Assembly (NCBI RefSeq): GCF_014268755.2
Contig: NZ_CP077093.1
Location: forward strand, 4,576,001 to 4,640,000
DNA: 64,000 bases
Direction: 5' to 3'
DNA from: Pseudomonas vanderleydeniana
GTDB lineage: Bacteria; Pseudomonadota; Gammaproteobacteria; Pseudomonadales; Pseudomonadaceae
Positions 17,173-27,140 of this stretch are shown here, piece by piece. A program made the translations under genes and the position numbers. Positions within the stretch are counted from its first letter, which is position 1; each line of letters opens with the position of its first letter. The notes beneath the pieces are model-generated. The model saw only the letters and a program-made list of their open reading frames with translations. It ran no database searches and was not told the origin of the DNA.

Positions 17173-18330
17173 CTACAACGATTCGACACCGGGGGGTGGT
17201 TTGCCACGACTCTGCGCCATGAGCAGGTCAACCACTGCCCGGCACCGCAAGGGCTCCTCCCAATGAGCAGGTTGAGCCTGGAAACACTGCAATTGACGCT
17301 CGGCACTGGTGCCCTCTCGCAATAGGTCCCCTGCCTGGGTGAAGACCTGCTCCTGACCCAACGCCTGCGCCGTCGGCCCGAAGGTCTGTTGCGCCAAGGC
17401 CAACCACTGCTGCAGATCCATGACCGGCTGTTCGGGATCCATCATGTAACGCCCACGTGTGCTCCAGCGGCGTGCCTGACAGCGGTTCTCCTTGAACAGC
17501 CAGTGATGGGTCAGGGTGTAGCGCTGACCCGGCTCGGCGAGCAAACAGGCATGGCGCACCATGACACTATACAACCCCGCCAGTGTCAGTACGTCCTCAA
17601 CGCAAGGACAGGCATCGGTCAGGCGCAACTCCAGTGTGGGATAGCGTAAGGACGGGCGAATGCCCCACCAGACCGGGGTATCGCCACGTAGCGCCCCCAT
17701 GCGACGCATCTGCAATCGATAATGGCGGTAGGCACGCTCGTCACGCAGGTACTCCGGGGCGCCCATGCGTGGCCACTCATCGCACGCCACCTGGCGGTAG
17801 CTGCAATAACCACTGTGGTGGCCCTGCCAGAAAGGTGACGAGGCGCTGAGTGCCAGTAGCAACGGCAACCAGGGCAATACCTCGTTCATGACGCCAATAC
17901 GATCAATGCCTAAGGGCACCTGCGCGTGCACGTGCAGCCCACTGAGTACACTGCGCTGAGCGACCTGGGCATACTCCGAAAACAGCTGCTGGAAATGGGC
18001 CTGGGGTGTGGCCTTCTGTTGGCGCCACAGGGCCAGTGGGTGCGTTCCTGCGCAGAGAAAGCCCAACCCGTGAGGGTCCAATGCCCGGTCGAGCGCTTGG
18101 CGCCGCTGACGCAAACATTCGCTGGCCTGTGCAAGGTGCTCGAACACAGGAGATGCCCACTCGATCTGCCCTTGAAACATCTCAAAGCAAAAACCCTCCC
18201 CCAGCGCCTCACGACAATCCTGCAGCACCTGTATCGAAGGCTCGGCAACCATCTGCCGGCTTTGCAGATCGGTGATAAAGTACTCCTCCTCTACCCCCAC
18301 GTGCTGGGGAAGGCCATGATCGAAAGACAT
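17173..18330 (-). CDS. YbdK-like carboxylate-amine ligase (GCS2 family)
   Basis: A 385-residue ATP-dependent ligase of the glutamate-cysteine ligase type 2 fold. The family opening GVEEEYFITDLQSRQM (metal- and substrate-binding acidic residues) is present, as are SGLHVHAQVP and the ELRLTDAC segment. E. coli YbdK has weak gamma-glutamylcysteine ligase activity; the natural substrates of most members are unknown. The start at 18330 has GGGAGG about ten bases upstream. It follows the methyltransferase gene by 20 bases in a three-gene minus-strand operon with a diiron-oxidase-like protein. That context suggests it forms an amide bond in a small-molecule pathway. Confidence 0.85.
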   Translation of the reverse strand: MSFDHGLPQHVGVEEEYFITDLQSRQMVAEPSIQVLQDCREALGEGFCFEMFQGQIEWASPVFEHLAQASECLRQRRQALDRALDPHGLGFLCAGTHPLALWRQQKATPQAHFQQLFSEYAQVAQRSVLSGLHVHAQVPLGIDRIGVMNEVLPWLPLLLALSASSPFWQGHHSGYCSYRQVACDEWPRMGAPEYLRDERAYRHYRLQMRRMGALRGDTPVWWGIRPSLRYPTLELRLTDACPCVEDVLTLAGLYSVMVRHACLLAEPGQRYTLTHHWLFKENRCQARRWSTRGRYMMDPEQPVMDLQQWLALAQQTFGPTAQALGQEQVFTQAGDLLREGTSAERQLQCFQAQPAHWEEPLRCRAVVDLLMAQSRGKPPPGVESL

Positions 18331-18350
18331 CCTAACCCTCCCCCTGCTTA

Positions 18351-19322
18351 TCAACGCAAACGGGTCACCGTCAGCACCACCACCGCAATCCGCTCAACCT
18401 GCTCATAGCCGGGCTGGTCCAACTCTTCGCCGAAGACATCCGGGTCCAGCTCCCGATAGGTCCAACCATAGGACGCATCCAGCAACAACGGCCGTGCGGC
18501 CTCAAGAAACGGATCACGCCCCTTGACGATCGCCGCGCCGGTGTACAAGACCAGGGCCCCATTGACGTTCAGCCGCGGCAACGCTGCCTGGAGGATCCGT
18601 AATGACAGATGCTCGCCCAGCCCTCCGCCACCGTGTCGATAGGCACGTTGCCGGCTATCGTTCATGTAGGGAGGGTTGGCCACTATCAGATCGAAACGCC
18701 CCTCGATGCTGTCCAGTAAATCGCTATGGTAAATACTGAGGTTGCGCGTCTCAGCCAACTCGGCATTCACCGCACTCAAGCGTAAGGCGCGGGGATTGAT
18801 GTCGACAGCCAGTACCCTTGCATCAGGCCGGGCACGCGCCATCAGCAGCGCCCCCACGCCTGTTCCGCAGCCGATGTCCACGGCGCGCTCAATCGGTTCA
18901 AAGCGCTGATTCAGATAATCGGTGATCGCCCGGGCAAAACGATAACTGTCGGGGCCGAAGAACACCGCATCAGCCTCTTGCGTGGGATATGCCGAGTGGG
19001 CCAGCAGCAAGTCCCCCAGGCTGGACCATCGAATCGTGCTGCGCAGCAGGCCACCCTCCTGCCTCAAGATCCCGGCCTCCTGCAATTGAGACAGCTCGAC
19101 AGCCCCCATGAGGCTGGAATCGAAAGGCATGGACCAACCAAATACATCGCGAAGATCCACAGCGCAGGGAACGGGTGACCGGGCGAGCACCCGCTGATGT
19201 GTCAACGGCGTAGGTGTGACAAAACGGTAGCCGTCCGCCTGCAGACGCCGTCCCAATTGCACCAGGGTCTGGTCAGCTTGATAGGTCATCGCGTGAGTGA
19301 AACCTGAATGGCAACTGTCCAT
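18351..19322 (-). CDS. SAM-dependent methyltransferase with NPPY motif
   Basis: A 323-residue class I methyltransferase. It has a helical N-terminal domain (about 1-130) and a Rossmann domain with motif I VDIGCGTGVGALLMA and the catalytic NPPY motif (IVANPPYMNDSRQ). NPPY is typical of enzymes that methylate the amide nitrogen of glutamine (PrmB/PrmC type) or exocyclic base nitrogens. The start at 19322 has GAGGAG seven bases upstream; 19289 and 19337 lack this. It sits 18 bases after the diiron-oxidase gene and before the YbdK-like ligase. Methylation of a pathway intermediate rather than of a release factor is inference from this context. Confidence 0.85.
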   Translation of the reverse strand: MDSCHSGFTHAMTYQADQTLVQLGRRLQADGYRFVTPTPLTHQRVLARSPVPCAVDLRDVFGWSMPFDSSLMGAVELSQLQEAGILRQEGGLLRSTIRWSSLGDLLLAHSAYPTQEADAVFFGPDSYRFARAITDYLNQRFEPIERAVDIGCGTGVGALLMARARPDARVLAVDINPRALRLSAVNAELAETRNLSIYHSDLLDSIEGRFDLIVANPPYMNDSRQRAYRHGGGGLGEHLSLRILQAALPRLNVNGALVLYTGAAIVKGRDPFLEAARPLLLDASYGWTYRELDPDVFGEELDQPGYEQVERIAVVVLTVTRLR

Positions 19323-19340
19323 GGTTTGGCTCCTCATTCA

Positions 19341-20705
19341 TCAGCGCATGCGGGCACGCAGGTCCATGAAATGTCGGGCGGCAAACAAGCCTGCGGGCCT
19401 GCTGTGGCGAGGAGCGGATAGCCAGGGCAACAGCACATCGATCTGCTGCTCAGGCGGGTACCGCTTCAGGATCTGGCGCAGGGCGCAGGTCTCGGGGTCC
19501 TCCTGCTGCTCCATCGTCGCACCACGGCAAACCGAACCGCCTCGCACAGGGCTTGCAGGCGCCTGCCAGCGCCCTGAAATCCAATCCTTGAGCAGTTGTT
19601 TTTCATAGCCACTGAACACGCCAAACATCGCCGCACCACGGCCCTCGATCAAGCGCCAGAAACGGCTCTCTTGAGGATTCTCATGACGGCGGATCCAGCC
19701 CGTGTCTTGCAAGGCTTGCAGGAAAGACGAGATACAGCCGGTCTGTTCCAGCCACTGATTGACGGTCTTGCCTTCGAAGCGGCATCGATCGGAGTGCAGG
19801 TACCGGCCCGCCCGTTGCTTTCGCTCAAGCATGGCAACCACTTCGCGCTCCAGATCGAAAGACTGGATGACCTCAAGGGTGCCCAGCCCCAGGTTGTTGA
19901 GCTGGTAACCACAGGCCACCCGTTGCCAGTACGAGTCGGCGTCAAGGCCGATCGGCGCCAGTTCCGTAACCGCTTGAACGGCCTTGCGGGCATGCCCGCT
20001 GCTGACATTGTCGATGGTCACGTGCAGAGTGAAGTAATACGGGTCGATGCCCAACTCCCTCAGCTCGTAGGCGCAGATCAGCAAATGCAAAGGCAGTTGC
20101 TCGTAGCCCAGGTTATAGCCCAGCACCTCTGGCATGAAAGACTCGGCCGCATGCCCCAGCGCCAGCTGGATTACGCCCTGCCGATAGTGCTCATCACTGA
20201 GTTGCAGATCGCCTTCGCAGTCCTCTTCAGCCAGCAGCCGGCGGTACAGGGCCACGTGATTAAGCCCGACTTCCCCCTCTCCCAGCTCCTCCAGGTAGGT
20301 CGTGATCAGACCGTCATATCGATAGTCTTGCCAGTGCTTCAACGTGCCATACAGCCAGGCGCCGTCGACCCGCTTGGTCGGTGCCACGGCCTGAAGGAAG
20401 TACAGCGCGTGCGCCCTGCCAGATAGATAACGCCGTCCGCCGCCCTGCTGGCGGGCCTGTAAATAGTCAGCGTACTGCCGAGCCACCTGCGCACAATGAT
20501 CTTCTACCCAGGCCATCAGTTGATTGAACTCGGTCGGCAAGCGTTGCGCCGCCGGCTCCACCTCTTGCAACTGCTGGTGCAGGAACACGCGGGACAGCTC
20601 AATCGGAGGCTCATCACCAAGCGTCAGTAATCGTTGGTAAAGGTGGCTCAGGGGTGCAGACGATTCAGCTACCGAGCGGGTGTTCATCGCTTTGAGAGGT
20701 GTCAT
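19341..20705 (-). CDS. Iron-containing redox enzyme, haem-oxygenase-like diiron family
   Basis: A 454-residue protein whose central part (about 130-310) matches the haem-oxygenase-like diiron oxidase/oxygenase group, annotated as iron-containing redox enzyme family. Candidate metal-ligand segments include LEELGEGEVGLNHVALYRRLL and TLHVTIDNVSSGHA, with Glu, His and Asp spaced as expected. Extra N- and C-terminal regions make it longer than single-domain members. Known relatives (UndA, SznF, BesC) oxidise fatty acids, guanidines or amino acids. The start has AGGAG seven bases upstream. It is the first gene of the operon 20705 to 17173, so an oxidised, methylated and ligated product is plausible but unproven. 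Confidence 0.8.
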   Translation of the reverse strand: MTPLKAMNTRSVAESSAPLSHLYQRLLTLGDEPPIELSRVFLHQQLQEVEPAAQRLPTEFNQLMAWVEDHCAQVARQYADYLQARQQGGGRRYLSGRAHALYFLQAVAPTKRVDGAWLYGTLKHWQDYRYDGLITTYLEELGEGEVGLNHVALYRRLLAEEDCEGDLQLSDEHYRQGVIQLALGHAAESFMPEVLGYNLGYEQLPLHLLICAYELRELGIDPYYFTLHVTIDNVSSGHARKAVQAVTELAPIGLDADSYWQRVACGYQLNNLGLGTLEVIQSFDLEREVVAMLERKQRAGRYLHSDRCRFEGKTVNQWLEQTGCISSFLQALQDTGWIRRHENPQESRFWRLIEGRGAAMFGVFSGYEKQLLKDWISGRWQAPASPVRGGSVCRGATMEQQEDPETCALRQILKRYPPEQQIDVLLPWLSAPRHSRPAGLFAARHFMDLRARMR

Positions 20706-21124
20706 CCCATGCTCCTGGAAATCAATGGTTCATGAGTGGAAGAGCCTCGCGCCCAGGAAAAGATTCCATCTGCTTCCCCTCATGGCTGATGACTGGGCCC
20801 AAGTCGTCGAATTTGCCGTTACGCTTGATCGGCCATGACGCGGCAAATAGCTGGTCGCCCACAACAAGAATAACAGCAGGCTCTACTTTCCATTGAGCGA
20901 ATGGCTAAAGCGAAGCGGCCCTAGATGCCAAAATATAAAATAAAGCCCCCATGCAAAGAATGCAGAAACACGCCGCTTGCTTATAAGCATTTCATAGCAA
21001 AAACCCGCAACAGCACCGTTCATCGCCAGAATATTTTTTAATTCCAACTTCTCATACAGGCCTCACTCCCAGTTAATGCTCGCCATGTGGCGAGTGAGTA
21101 ATCCATCCATTCAGAGGAATCATC
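20706..21124. promoter_or_regulatory. Divergent intergenic region
   Basis: About 420 bases separating the minus-strand diiron-oxidase operon from the plus-strand KGG-repeat gene, without a supported gene. It must contain both promoters. Near the KGG gene it has the conserved leader CTCACTCCCA(G)TTAATGCT followed by a hairpin at 21079-21094 (CTCGCC/GGCGAG). The same leader occurs before the third KGG gene at 35219-35252. Confidence 0.55.
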
Positions 21125-21304
21125 ATGACCAGTAAAGGCAATTCGAACCCGGGCAACTTCGCCAACGATCGTGACAAGGCATCCGAGGCTGGGAAAAAAG
21201 GTGGCCATGCTTCCAGCGGCAATTTTGCCAACGACAAGCAAAAGGCTTCTGAAGCGGGTAAAAAAGGTGGCCAGCACAGCCACGGCGGCCAAGGCCGTAG
21301 CTGA
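21125..21304 (+). CDS. KGG-repeat stress protein 1 (con-10-like)
   Basis: A 59-residue, highly hydrophilic protein of two near-identical units NFANDxxKASEAGKKGG, ending in a Gly/His-rich tail. This is the KGG/con-10 family (Bacillus GsiB-like), typically induced in stationary phase or desiccation and intrinsically disordered. An AGAGGAATCATC binding region precedes the ATG. It has its own leader hairpin and a terminator at 21318-21347, so it is probably a monocistronic transcript. Two paralogues lie at 28772 and 35285 in this window; copies 1 and 3 share leader and terminator too. Confidence 0.9.
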   Translation: MTSKGNSNPGNFANDRDKASEAGKKGGHASSGNFANDKQKASEAGKKGGQHSHGGQGRS

Positions 21305-21317
21305 TGCATGAGCCTTT

Positions 21318-21347
21318 GCGCAGGGGCTTCGGCCCTTGCGCCTCTTT
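21318..21347 (+). terminator. Terminator of KGG-repeat gene 1
   Basis: Stem GCGCAGGGGC / GCCCTTGCGC with a TTCG tetraloop (one wobble pair), followed by CTCTTT. The corresponding terminator after KGG gene 3 (35475-35501) has a nearly identical stem, so gene and terminator were duplicated together. Confidence 0.7.
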
Positions 21348-21423
21348 CAGGCATTCCAACCACGCGCAGCCAGAGATGAGGGCTGCCGTGTTCCCGAGCG
21401 CACGATCAGTAAGCTGACAACCC

Positions 21424-22554
21424 TTACTCAGGATTGGGTATTAGCACTTGGAACAGGGTTCCACCACTGCGAGTTGATTTCACTTTAATATGACCTCCAT
21501 GCCCCGCCACGATTTCATTGGCAATAAATAGCCCCAGCCCCAGTCCAGCCTTTGACTTACGTTCAGGGTCCGAATACCGTGAGTAACGCTCATCTGGATT
21601 AAATAAAAACGGCATGACCGAAGCGGGTATGGGTTCGCCCTGATTATGCACCGAAAACACCGTTTCGATGGCATTCTGTTTCAGTAGGACATCAATGGGC
21701 TTGCATTGATCGCCATGCTGTATGGCATTACTTATCAAGTTGGAAAATACCTGCCCTATACGTGAAGTATCGAACTGACCCACCACCGGTGTTTCTTGGC
21801 ATTCCACATGAATGGCCACCTCACGGTGAACGGCCTGGAGTTCCCGGATGACCTGAGTACAGATCAGTGCAAGGTCAACCGTCTGCTTATTCATGGCGAT
21901 ACCTTCGCCGAGATTACAACGAGTCAGGTCCAGCATATCGTTGACGATGTGGTTGGCTCGTCGAACGCTCGTGGCAATCTGCAACGACAGATCCTTGGCT
22001 CGTTCATCCAGGTCGGTGGTGCGGTTCAATAAATCAGCGCTCATCAAGATGGCTCCCAAGGGGCTACGAAGGTCATGCCCGACGATGCCCAGTACCCTCT
22101 TGCGTGTTTGCTCCAGCACCTCTTCATAGGCAGACACAGACTCGGTGAGCAACTGATCAATCGCCTCGTTGAAGCGCAGCATATCGTCAGTGCGATACGC
22201 CAGCTCCGGGGAAGCATCGGCCAGCCAGAGCCGCAATACACTGGCCCTCAATGCCCGATACTCGGCCACCACCTGGTTCAACGAAAAGCCGGCAAACCAG
22301 CGAGCCTGGGCGTGAGAATGAGCCGCCGCATCCGACTCGTCGCTCGGAGCGCGCCCCTGAGATTTTTCATATTCCTGCTGCGCAGTCTGGGGAGTACGAA
22401 GGTCAAGGGCAATGCAGGTGAGCATCTGTTCGGCCTGATTCCTCAACGCGCTGGCGTCCAGCGACTGGAAAGGCGTTTCAATGGAACGGGCAAAGCGCTC
22501 CCATTCCTGAAGGATGGGTTCGAGGTTCTGCATAATGAAATTCGACAATCGCAT
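21424..22554 (-). CDS. Sensor histidine kinase with RsbRD-like N-terminal region
   Basis: A 376-residue soluble sensor kinase without membrane segments. Residues about 5-145 form an all-helical region like the RsbR N-terminal domain (RsbRD). The dimerisation domain carries the phospho-acceptor H160 in LGIVGHDLRSPLGAILMSADLL. The catalytic ATPase domain follows with N box NLISNAIQHG, the G2-type motif KAGLGLGLFIANEIV and a C-terminal GGTLFQV strand. It lacks a receiver domain, and no response regulator gene is adjacent, so it is an orphan kinase that must signal to a partner elsewhere. AGGGA lies seven bases before the start. Confidence 0.88.
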   Translation of the reverse strand: MRLSNFIMQNLEPILQEWERFARSIETPFQSLDASALRNQAEQMLTCIALDLRTPQTAQQEYEKSQGRAPSDESDAAAHSHAQARWFAGFSLNQVVAEYRALRASVLRLWLADASPELAYRTDDMLRFNEAIDQLLTESVSAYEEVLEQTRKRVLGIVGHDLRSPLGAILMSADLLNRTTDLDERAKDLSLQIATSVRRANHIVNDMLDLTRCNLGEGIAMNKQTVDLALICTQVIRELQAVHREVAIHVECQETPVVGQFDTSRIGQVFSNLISNAIQHGDQCKPIDVLLKQNAIETVFSVHNQGEPIPASVMPFLFNPDERYSRYSDPERKSKAGLGLGLFIANEIVAGHGGHIKVKSTRSGGTLFQVLIPNPE

Positions 22555-22730
22555 GGGTGTTCCCTGCCGTGCCTACCAGAACATGAAATAGCCAACCTTT
22601 TCGACTTCTTCGAGTGCCAAGCCCACCGGTTCAACAATCGGTAAGCGGCGCAGAGAGAGTCAGGCTGACGCCCGTCTTCAACCTACGACCTTCCTTCCTC
22701 AAATGGCCTCCACTGCAGACTCCATGGCAC

Positions 22731-23267
22731 TCAGGCTCCGAAATTGACGGTCTGGACAACGAACGACCAGCCACCGAGCAACAACCAGAAGAGCGCGAAA
22801 AGCAGCGGGGACCGCAGAGAAAAGAGCAACGATTTGCGATACCCCTTGTGCGTTGACTCAGTGGCACAGAACAACGGTGACTCATCGTAGGCCAGTCCCA
22901 TCACCGGCTCGCTTTGCAGCAACTGGCTTTGCTTGAAATGCCAATGATCGATGATCTCGTAGGCCGCCTTGATGCCAGGCCAAGCATTCAGCGAACTGAG
23001 GATGCCGAGTAAGGCCAATATCGGCGGCAGGGACAACGTGAAGAGCTTGCCCCATTCGGGATTGAGGTTAGCCATGCACGAGGAAAACGCGATGACCAGA
23101 AACGACTGGGCGCTCAGGTAGGCGTCCGTGCGGTTGGACAGAATGGTGGTTTCGTACTGGATCTCACGGCGATAGAAATCCAGGCGTTCCTTGGGAGAGC
23201 CGAACATCTTGGCGTTCTGCTCGCTCAGCTCATCCTCGTTGGTCTGAGACGTCAGGATCCGGGTCAT
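22731..23267 (-). CDS. Membrane protein resembling RipA-family octameric proteins
   Basis: A 178-residue membrane protein. The soluble N-terminus (about 1-45) includes KERLDFYRREIQYETTILSNRTDAYLSAQ, followed by a helix pair (SFLVIAFSSCMANLNP and LSLPPILALLGILSSLNAW), a soluble segment and a final helix (LFALFWLLLGGWSFVVQTV). The conserved R-E-...-RTDAYL pattern followed by transmembrane helices resembles the RipA-type or Pycsar-effector-like small membrane proteins, but I am not certain. It sits between the kinase and another hypothetical gene on the same strand. Its binding site is weak. Confidence 0.55.
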   Translation of the reverse strand: MTRILTSQTNEDELSEQNAKMFGSPKERLDFYRREIQYETTILSNRTDAYLSAQSFLVIAFSSCMANLNPEWGKLFTLSLPPILALLGILSSLNAWPGIKAAYEIIDHWHFKQSQLLQSEPVMGLAYDESPLFCATESTHKGYRKSLLFSLRSPLLFALFWLLLGGWSFVVQTVNFGA

Positions 23268-23295
23268 GGCAGCCGTTTCTCGTGGTCAATTTTTT

Positions 23296-23610
23296 TCATT
23301 CGATGGCGGACTGCCCTGAGTCAGCACAGGACAAGCGCCCTGCCTCGCCACCGGCTATGCGTTCGGCTTGATCACGCCCACGCTGGAGCGCATCGTCCAG
23401 CGTCCACTGCGTTGCGGGTAACGCCTCGACTCTCTCCCATACCGGTTGCAGATCATGGGTGTAAACGCAGACCAGCAGCTCAAGTACTCCATTGGAACGC
23501 TCTCGAACGCGAACATCCAAGTGACAGCCATTGTCGGCCGCTTCGTTATGACACAGTTCGGTAATGGATTGCTGTATCCATGCATTATAAACAGGTCCTC
23601 GGCATAGCAT
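23296..23610 (-). CDS. Hypothetical 104-residue protein
   Basis: A small soluble protein I do not recognise. It starts MLCRGPVYNAWIQQSITELC behind GGAG nine bases upstream. The middle is an alternating strand pattern (LDVRVRERSNGVLELLVCVYTH) and the C-terminus is helical (DDALQRGRDQAERIAGGEAG). It ends 28 bases before the membrane-protein gene at 23267, so the two may be co-transcribed. No motif suggests a function. Confidence 0.6.
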   Translation of the reverse strand: MLCRGPVYNAWIQQSITELCHNEAADNGCHLDVRVRERSNGVLELLVCVYTHDLQPVWERVEALPATQWTLDDALQRGRDQAERIAGGEAGRLSCADSGQSAIE

Positions 23611-23851
23611 GGCTCTTCTCCAGAACGACGGTAGAAACTCAAGGACTTCGCTGAAGCGATAATAATTCCATTCTTCTTAAGAAGGCCCGACAAGGCGTAT
23701 TAATCAACCCTTGACCGCTTCGCTTGTTTTACCGTTCGTCCGTAAAAAAGATATCAAGTCAAACCAACCCATCGGACACCTGTTCCATACCCCTGTGACC
23801 TGTTTCAGCGTGTCGCCTTGCGTGCCCCGCCCCCGTCTTGAGGAGAAAGAA

Positions 23852-24103
23852 ATGCCTACGCTCGCCAGTACCAGCCAATGTGCCTGCCCGCCTTGCATCT
23901 GTCCCGTTGAGCCGCATCAGGCCGTGGAGATAGACGGCAAGCTGTACTGCAGCCCGGCCTGTGCCAGGCACCATGCCGACGGACAAGCCTGCTCTGCTCC
24001 CCATTGCAATTGCGAACAAGCCGTTGCGCGTCATGACTCTTCAAATGATGTTTTATCAATAGATAACGCAAACAATACCGAGTCACCTATTAATCAACCC
24101 TAG
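23852..24103 (+). CDS. Bacterial metallothionein
   Basis: An 83-residue small cysteine-rich protein that binds Zn, Cd or Cu in the cytosol. Nine cysteines are arranged as in pseudomonad metallothioneins: CACPPCIC at the N-terminus, YCSPACARHH in the middle (two metal-binding histidines follow), and CSAPHCNC, then a flexible acidic tail without cysteine. The start at 23852 has TTGAGGAGAAAGAA directly upstream; a longer frame from 23711 is not used. It stands just before the terminal-oxidase operon. It may buffer metals released under oxidative stress. Confidence 0.92.
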   Translation: MPTLASTSQCACPPCICPVEPHQAVEIDGKLYCSPACARHHADGQACSAPHCNCEQAVARHDSSNDVLSIDNANNTESPINQP

Positions 24104-24236
24104 ACGTTATAACCCCCAGACCTATTCAGTTGCTGCCTTAAGTCATTCAAAGATAAACCCCTGCATTCAAATCGATGTAAGCAGCTTGTACTGAAGACCA
24201 TTCTTCTTGAATGCAGCCGAGCGTGAGGGAGCACAC

Positions 24237-25163
24237 ATGCCCATTAAAAAGCGCCATCTATTTTTGATGACCACGGCAACAACGCTCTATGGGTGCAATG
24301 CCGTTCTTCTGCATCCCAAGGGCCAAATTGCAATCGACGAGCGCAATCTCATTTTTCTCGCAACAGGGCTGATGCTGATCGTCGTCCTGCCTGTGATCGT
24401 GATGATGTTCTGGTTCGCCTACCGTTTTCGTGCCAGCAACAAGACCGCGCCCTATGCGCCACGCTGGGCAAGTTCTCACCGGATCGAGGCCGTGGTTTGG
24501 GGGGTACCGCTGCTCATCATCCTCATTCTGGGTGCGGTCACCTGGCGCACCACCCACTCGCTGGATCCCTACAAACCCATCGAATCGCAGACCGCGCCCC
24601 TGAACGTCCAGGTGGTCGCCACCGACTGGAAATGGCTGTTCATCTACCCCGACCTGGGGATCGCCACCGTCAATGAGCTCGCCCTGCCGGTAAACACGCC
24701 GGTCAGTTTCACCATCACGTCGGACGCGGCGATGACTTCATTTTTCATTCCTGCACTAGGTGGCCAGATCTACGCCATGGCCGGCATGCAGACCAGGCTT
24801 CACCTGATCGCCAACGAGACAGGGCAATTCCTGGGCATCGCCGCCAACTACAACGGTCCCGGTTTCTCCGACATGCACTTCACCACCTACTCCACCCTCC
24901 CTTCCGAGTTCCAGGCGTGGATCGCCAAAGTCAAAAGTGCCGACCGCCCCCTGGATCACACGCAGTACAGCCTCCTGGCCAGACCCAGCATCGCTCACCC
25001 GGTGACCTACTACTCGAGCGTCGATGCCAAGCTGTTTCAAAGCATCGTTGATAAATACGAGGGGATGAATCCTGCACGCGGACGCCAGGGCGAAGCCGCC
25101 GAGATGCGTGCGATCAGAATCAATGACCGCTCGCACCAAGACATGATGTCGAAGGAGCAATGA
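24237..25163 (+). CDS. cyoA: Cytochrome bo3-type quinol oxidase subunit II
   Basis: A 308-residue lipoprotein subunit of a haem-copper terminal oxidase. It starts with a signal peptide and lipobox-like TLYGC near residue 20, then two membrane helices ([25 protein letters not shown] and [21 protein letters not shown]). A periplasmic cupredoxin domain follows ([20 protein letters not shown]). The copper-A ligands of true cytochrome c oxidases are absent, as expected for a quinol oxidase. Translation starts at 24237 with GAGG upstream. The next gene starts two bases after its stop. This is a second, island-borne oxidase, in addition to whatever the chromosome encodes. Confidence 0.92.
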   Translation: MPIKKRHLFLMTTATTLYGCNAVLLHPKGQIAIDERNLIFLATGLMLIVVLPVIVMMFWFAYRFRASNKTAPYAPRWASSHRIEAVVWGVPLLIILILGAVTWRTTHSLDPYKPIESQTAPLNVQVVATDWKWLFIYPDLGIATVNELALPVNTPVSFTITSDAAMTSFFIPALGGQIYAMAGMQTRLHLIANETGQFLGIAANYNGPGFSDMHFTTYSTLPSEFQAWIAKVKSADRPLDHTQYSLLARPSIAHPVTYYSSVDAKLFQSIVDKYEGMNPARGRQGEAAEMRAIRINDRSHQDMMSKEQ

Positions 25164-25164
25164 C

Positions 25165-27138
25165 ATGTTCGGAAAACTGACCTGGGATGCCGTCCCCACC
25201 GAAGAACCGATCATCATGTACACCCTGGCAGTCGTCGCGCTCATCGGTATCAGCCTGATCGCCTGGGTGACCTACAAGCGTTACTGGGGCTACCTGTGGC
25301 GCGAATGGTTCACCTCCGTGGACCATAAAAAGATTGGCTGCATGTACATTATCGCGGCGTTGGTCATGCTCCTGCGCGGGTTTTCCGACGCCATCATGAT
25401 GCGCACGCAACAAGCGATGGCTGCCAGCGGCGGTGCCGGCTATCTTCCCCCGGAACACTACGACCAGATTTTCACCGCCCATGGGGTGATCATGATTTTC
25501 TTCATGGCCATGCCGTTCGTGGTGGGGCTGATGAACGTGGTCGTGCCGTTGCAGATCGGCGCTCGCGATGTCGCCTTTCCCTTCCTGAACGCCTTGAGTT
25601 TCTGGCTGTTCGTGGTCGGCGCCGTTCTGGTCAACGTGTCGCTGGGCATTGGGGAGTTCGCACGCACCGGCTGGGTGGCCTATCCCCCGCTATCAGGGCT
25701 GGCCTACAGCCCCGGCGTAGGGGTCGACTACTACATCTGGTCATTGCAGATCTCCGGCATCGGTACCCTGCTCACTGGGGTCAACTTCTTCGTCACCATC
25801 CTCAAGATGCGTACCCAGGGCATGACACTGTTCAAGATGCCGATCTTCACCTGGACCGTCATGTGCACGTCCATTCTGATATTGGCCGCCTTCCCCATCC
25901 TGACCGCCACGCTGTTCATGCTGACCATGGATCGGTACCTGGACATGCATTTTTTCACCAATGAAGCCGGTGGCAACCCGATGATGTACGTCAACCTCAT
26001 CTGGGCCTGGGGGCACCCGGAGGTCTACATCCTGATCCTGCCGGCGTTTGGCATATTTTCAGAGATTGCCGCCACCTTCAGCCGCAAGCGCCTGTTTGGC
26101 TATGCGTCGCTGGTATGGGCAACCATCGCCATCACGATCCTGTCGTTCATCGTCTGGCTTCATCATTTTTTCACCATGGGCGCTGGCGGTAATGTCAATG
26201 CGTTCTTCGGCATCATGACGATGATCATCGCCGTGCCGACCGGGGTGAAGATCTTCACCTGGCTGTTCACCATGTACAAAGGTCGGGTCCGCTTCGAAAC
26301 GCCCATGCTCTGGACGCTGGGTTTTATCGTGACCTTCAGTATCGGTGGCATGACCGGTGTTCTGCTCGCGGTGCCCGGGGCGGATTTTCTATTGCACAAC
26401 AGCCTGTTTCTGATCGCCCACTTTCATAACGTCATCATCGGCGGTGCGGTGTTCGGCTACATGGCAGGCCTGACCTATTGGTTCCCCAAGGCCTTCGGAT
26501 TCAGGCTGAACGACAAATTGGGGCGAACCGCGTTCTGGTGCTGGTTGATCGGTTTCTACTTCGCCTTCATGCCGTCCTATGTGTTGGGTTTCATGGGCAT
26601 GACGCGACGCCTGAATCACTTCAACAACCCCGAGTGGCGTCCATGGCTGATGCTGGAGTTGATCGGGGTGGCAATCATTCTGTGCGGCGTCGCCTGCCAG
26701 GCCCTGCAACTGCTGGTGAGCATTCGCCAGCGCGATAGACACCGGGACAAGACGGGAGACCCTTGGGATGGGCGCACCCTGGAATGGGCTACAAGCTCTC
26801 CACCTCCGGTCTACAACTTTGCCCAGCAGCCGGCAGTCGATGATCTGGATGCCTATTGGGGCATGAAAGAACGTGGTATCAGCACCATCAGCCACACCGA
26901 CTACCGACATATCCACATGCCAAGCAACACCTCAGCCGGCCTGGTGATCAGCCTCTTTGCCTTCCTCTGCAGCTTTGCCCTGGTCTGGCACATCTGGTGG
27001 CTGGCGATTGCCGGGCTGCTTGCAGCTTGCGTGGCCTTGATTGCCCGCAGCTATGACGAAAACACCGATCACTTCATCCCTGCCCAGGACGTCGCAGTGA
27101 TCGAAAAAGCGCGGCTGCAGAACATGGCGGAGGCCTGA
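25165..27138 (+). CDS. cyoB: Cytochrome bo3-type quinol oxidase subunit I
   Basis: A 657-residue integral membrane subunit that oxidises quinol and reduces oxygen to water while pumping protons. It is full length with about 15 helices. Metal ligands are visible: the low-spin haem histidine in [11 protein letters not shown], the copper-B/tyrosine cross-link motif [14 protein letters not shown], the HH pair in [11 protein letters not shown], and the haem histidines in [12 protein letters not shown]. An AAGGAG site overlaps the end of cyoA. It is the catalytic core of the operon and seems intact. Confidence 0.95.
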   Translation: MFGKLTWDAVPTEEPIIMYTLAVVALIGISLIAWVTYKRYWGYLWREWFTSVDHKKIGCMYIIAALVMLLRGFSDAIMMRTQQAMAASGGAGYLPPEHYDQIFTAHGVIMIFFMAMPFVVGLMNVVVPLQIGARDVAFPFLNALSFWLFVVGAVLVNVSLGIGEFARTGWVAYPPLSGLAYSPGVGVDYYIWSLQISGIGTLLTGVNFFVTILKMRTQGMTLFKMPIFTWTVMCTSILILAAFPILTATLFMLTMDRYLDMHFFTNEAGGNPMMYVNLIWAWGHPEVYILILPAFGIFSEIAATFSRKRLFGYASLVWATIAITILSFIVWLHHFFTMGAGGNVNAFFGIMTMIIAVPTGVKIFTWLFTMYKGRVRFETPMLWTLGFIVTFSIGGMTGVLLAVPGADFLLHNSLFLIAHFHNVIIGGAVFGYMAGLTYWFPKAFGFRLNDKLGRTAFWCWLIGFYFAFMPSYVLGFMGMTRRLNHFNNPEWRPWLMLELIGVAIILCGVACQALQLLVSIRQRDRHRDKTGDPWDGRTLEWATSSPPPVYNFAQQPAVDDLDAYWGMKERGISTISHTDYRHIHMPSNTSAGLVISLFAFLCSFALVWHIWWLAIAGLLAACVALIARSYDENTDHFIPAQDVAVIEKARLQNMAEA

Positions 27139-27140
27139 TC

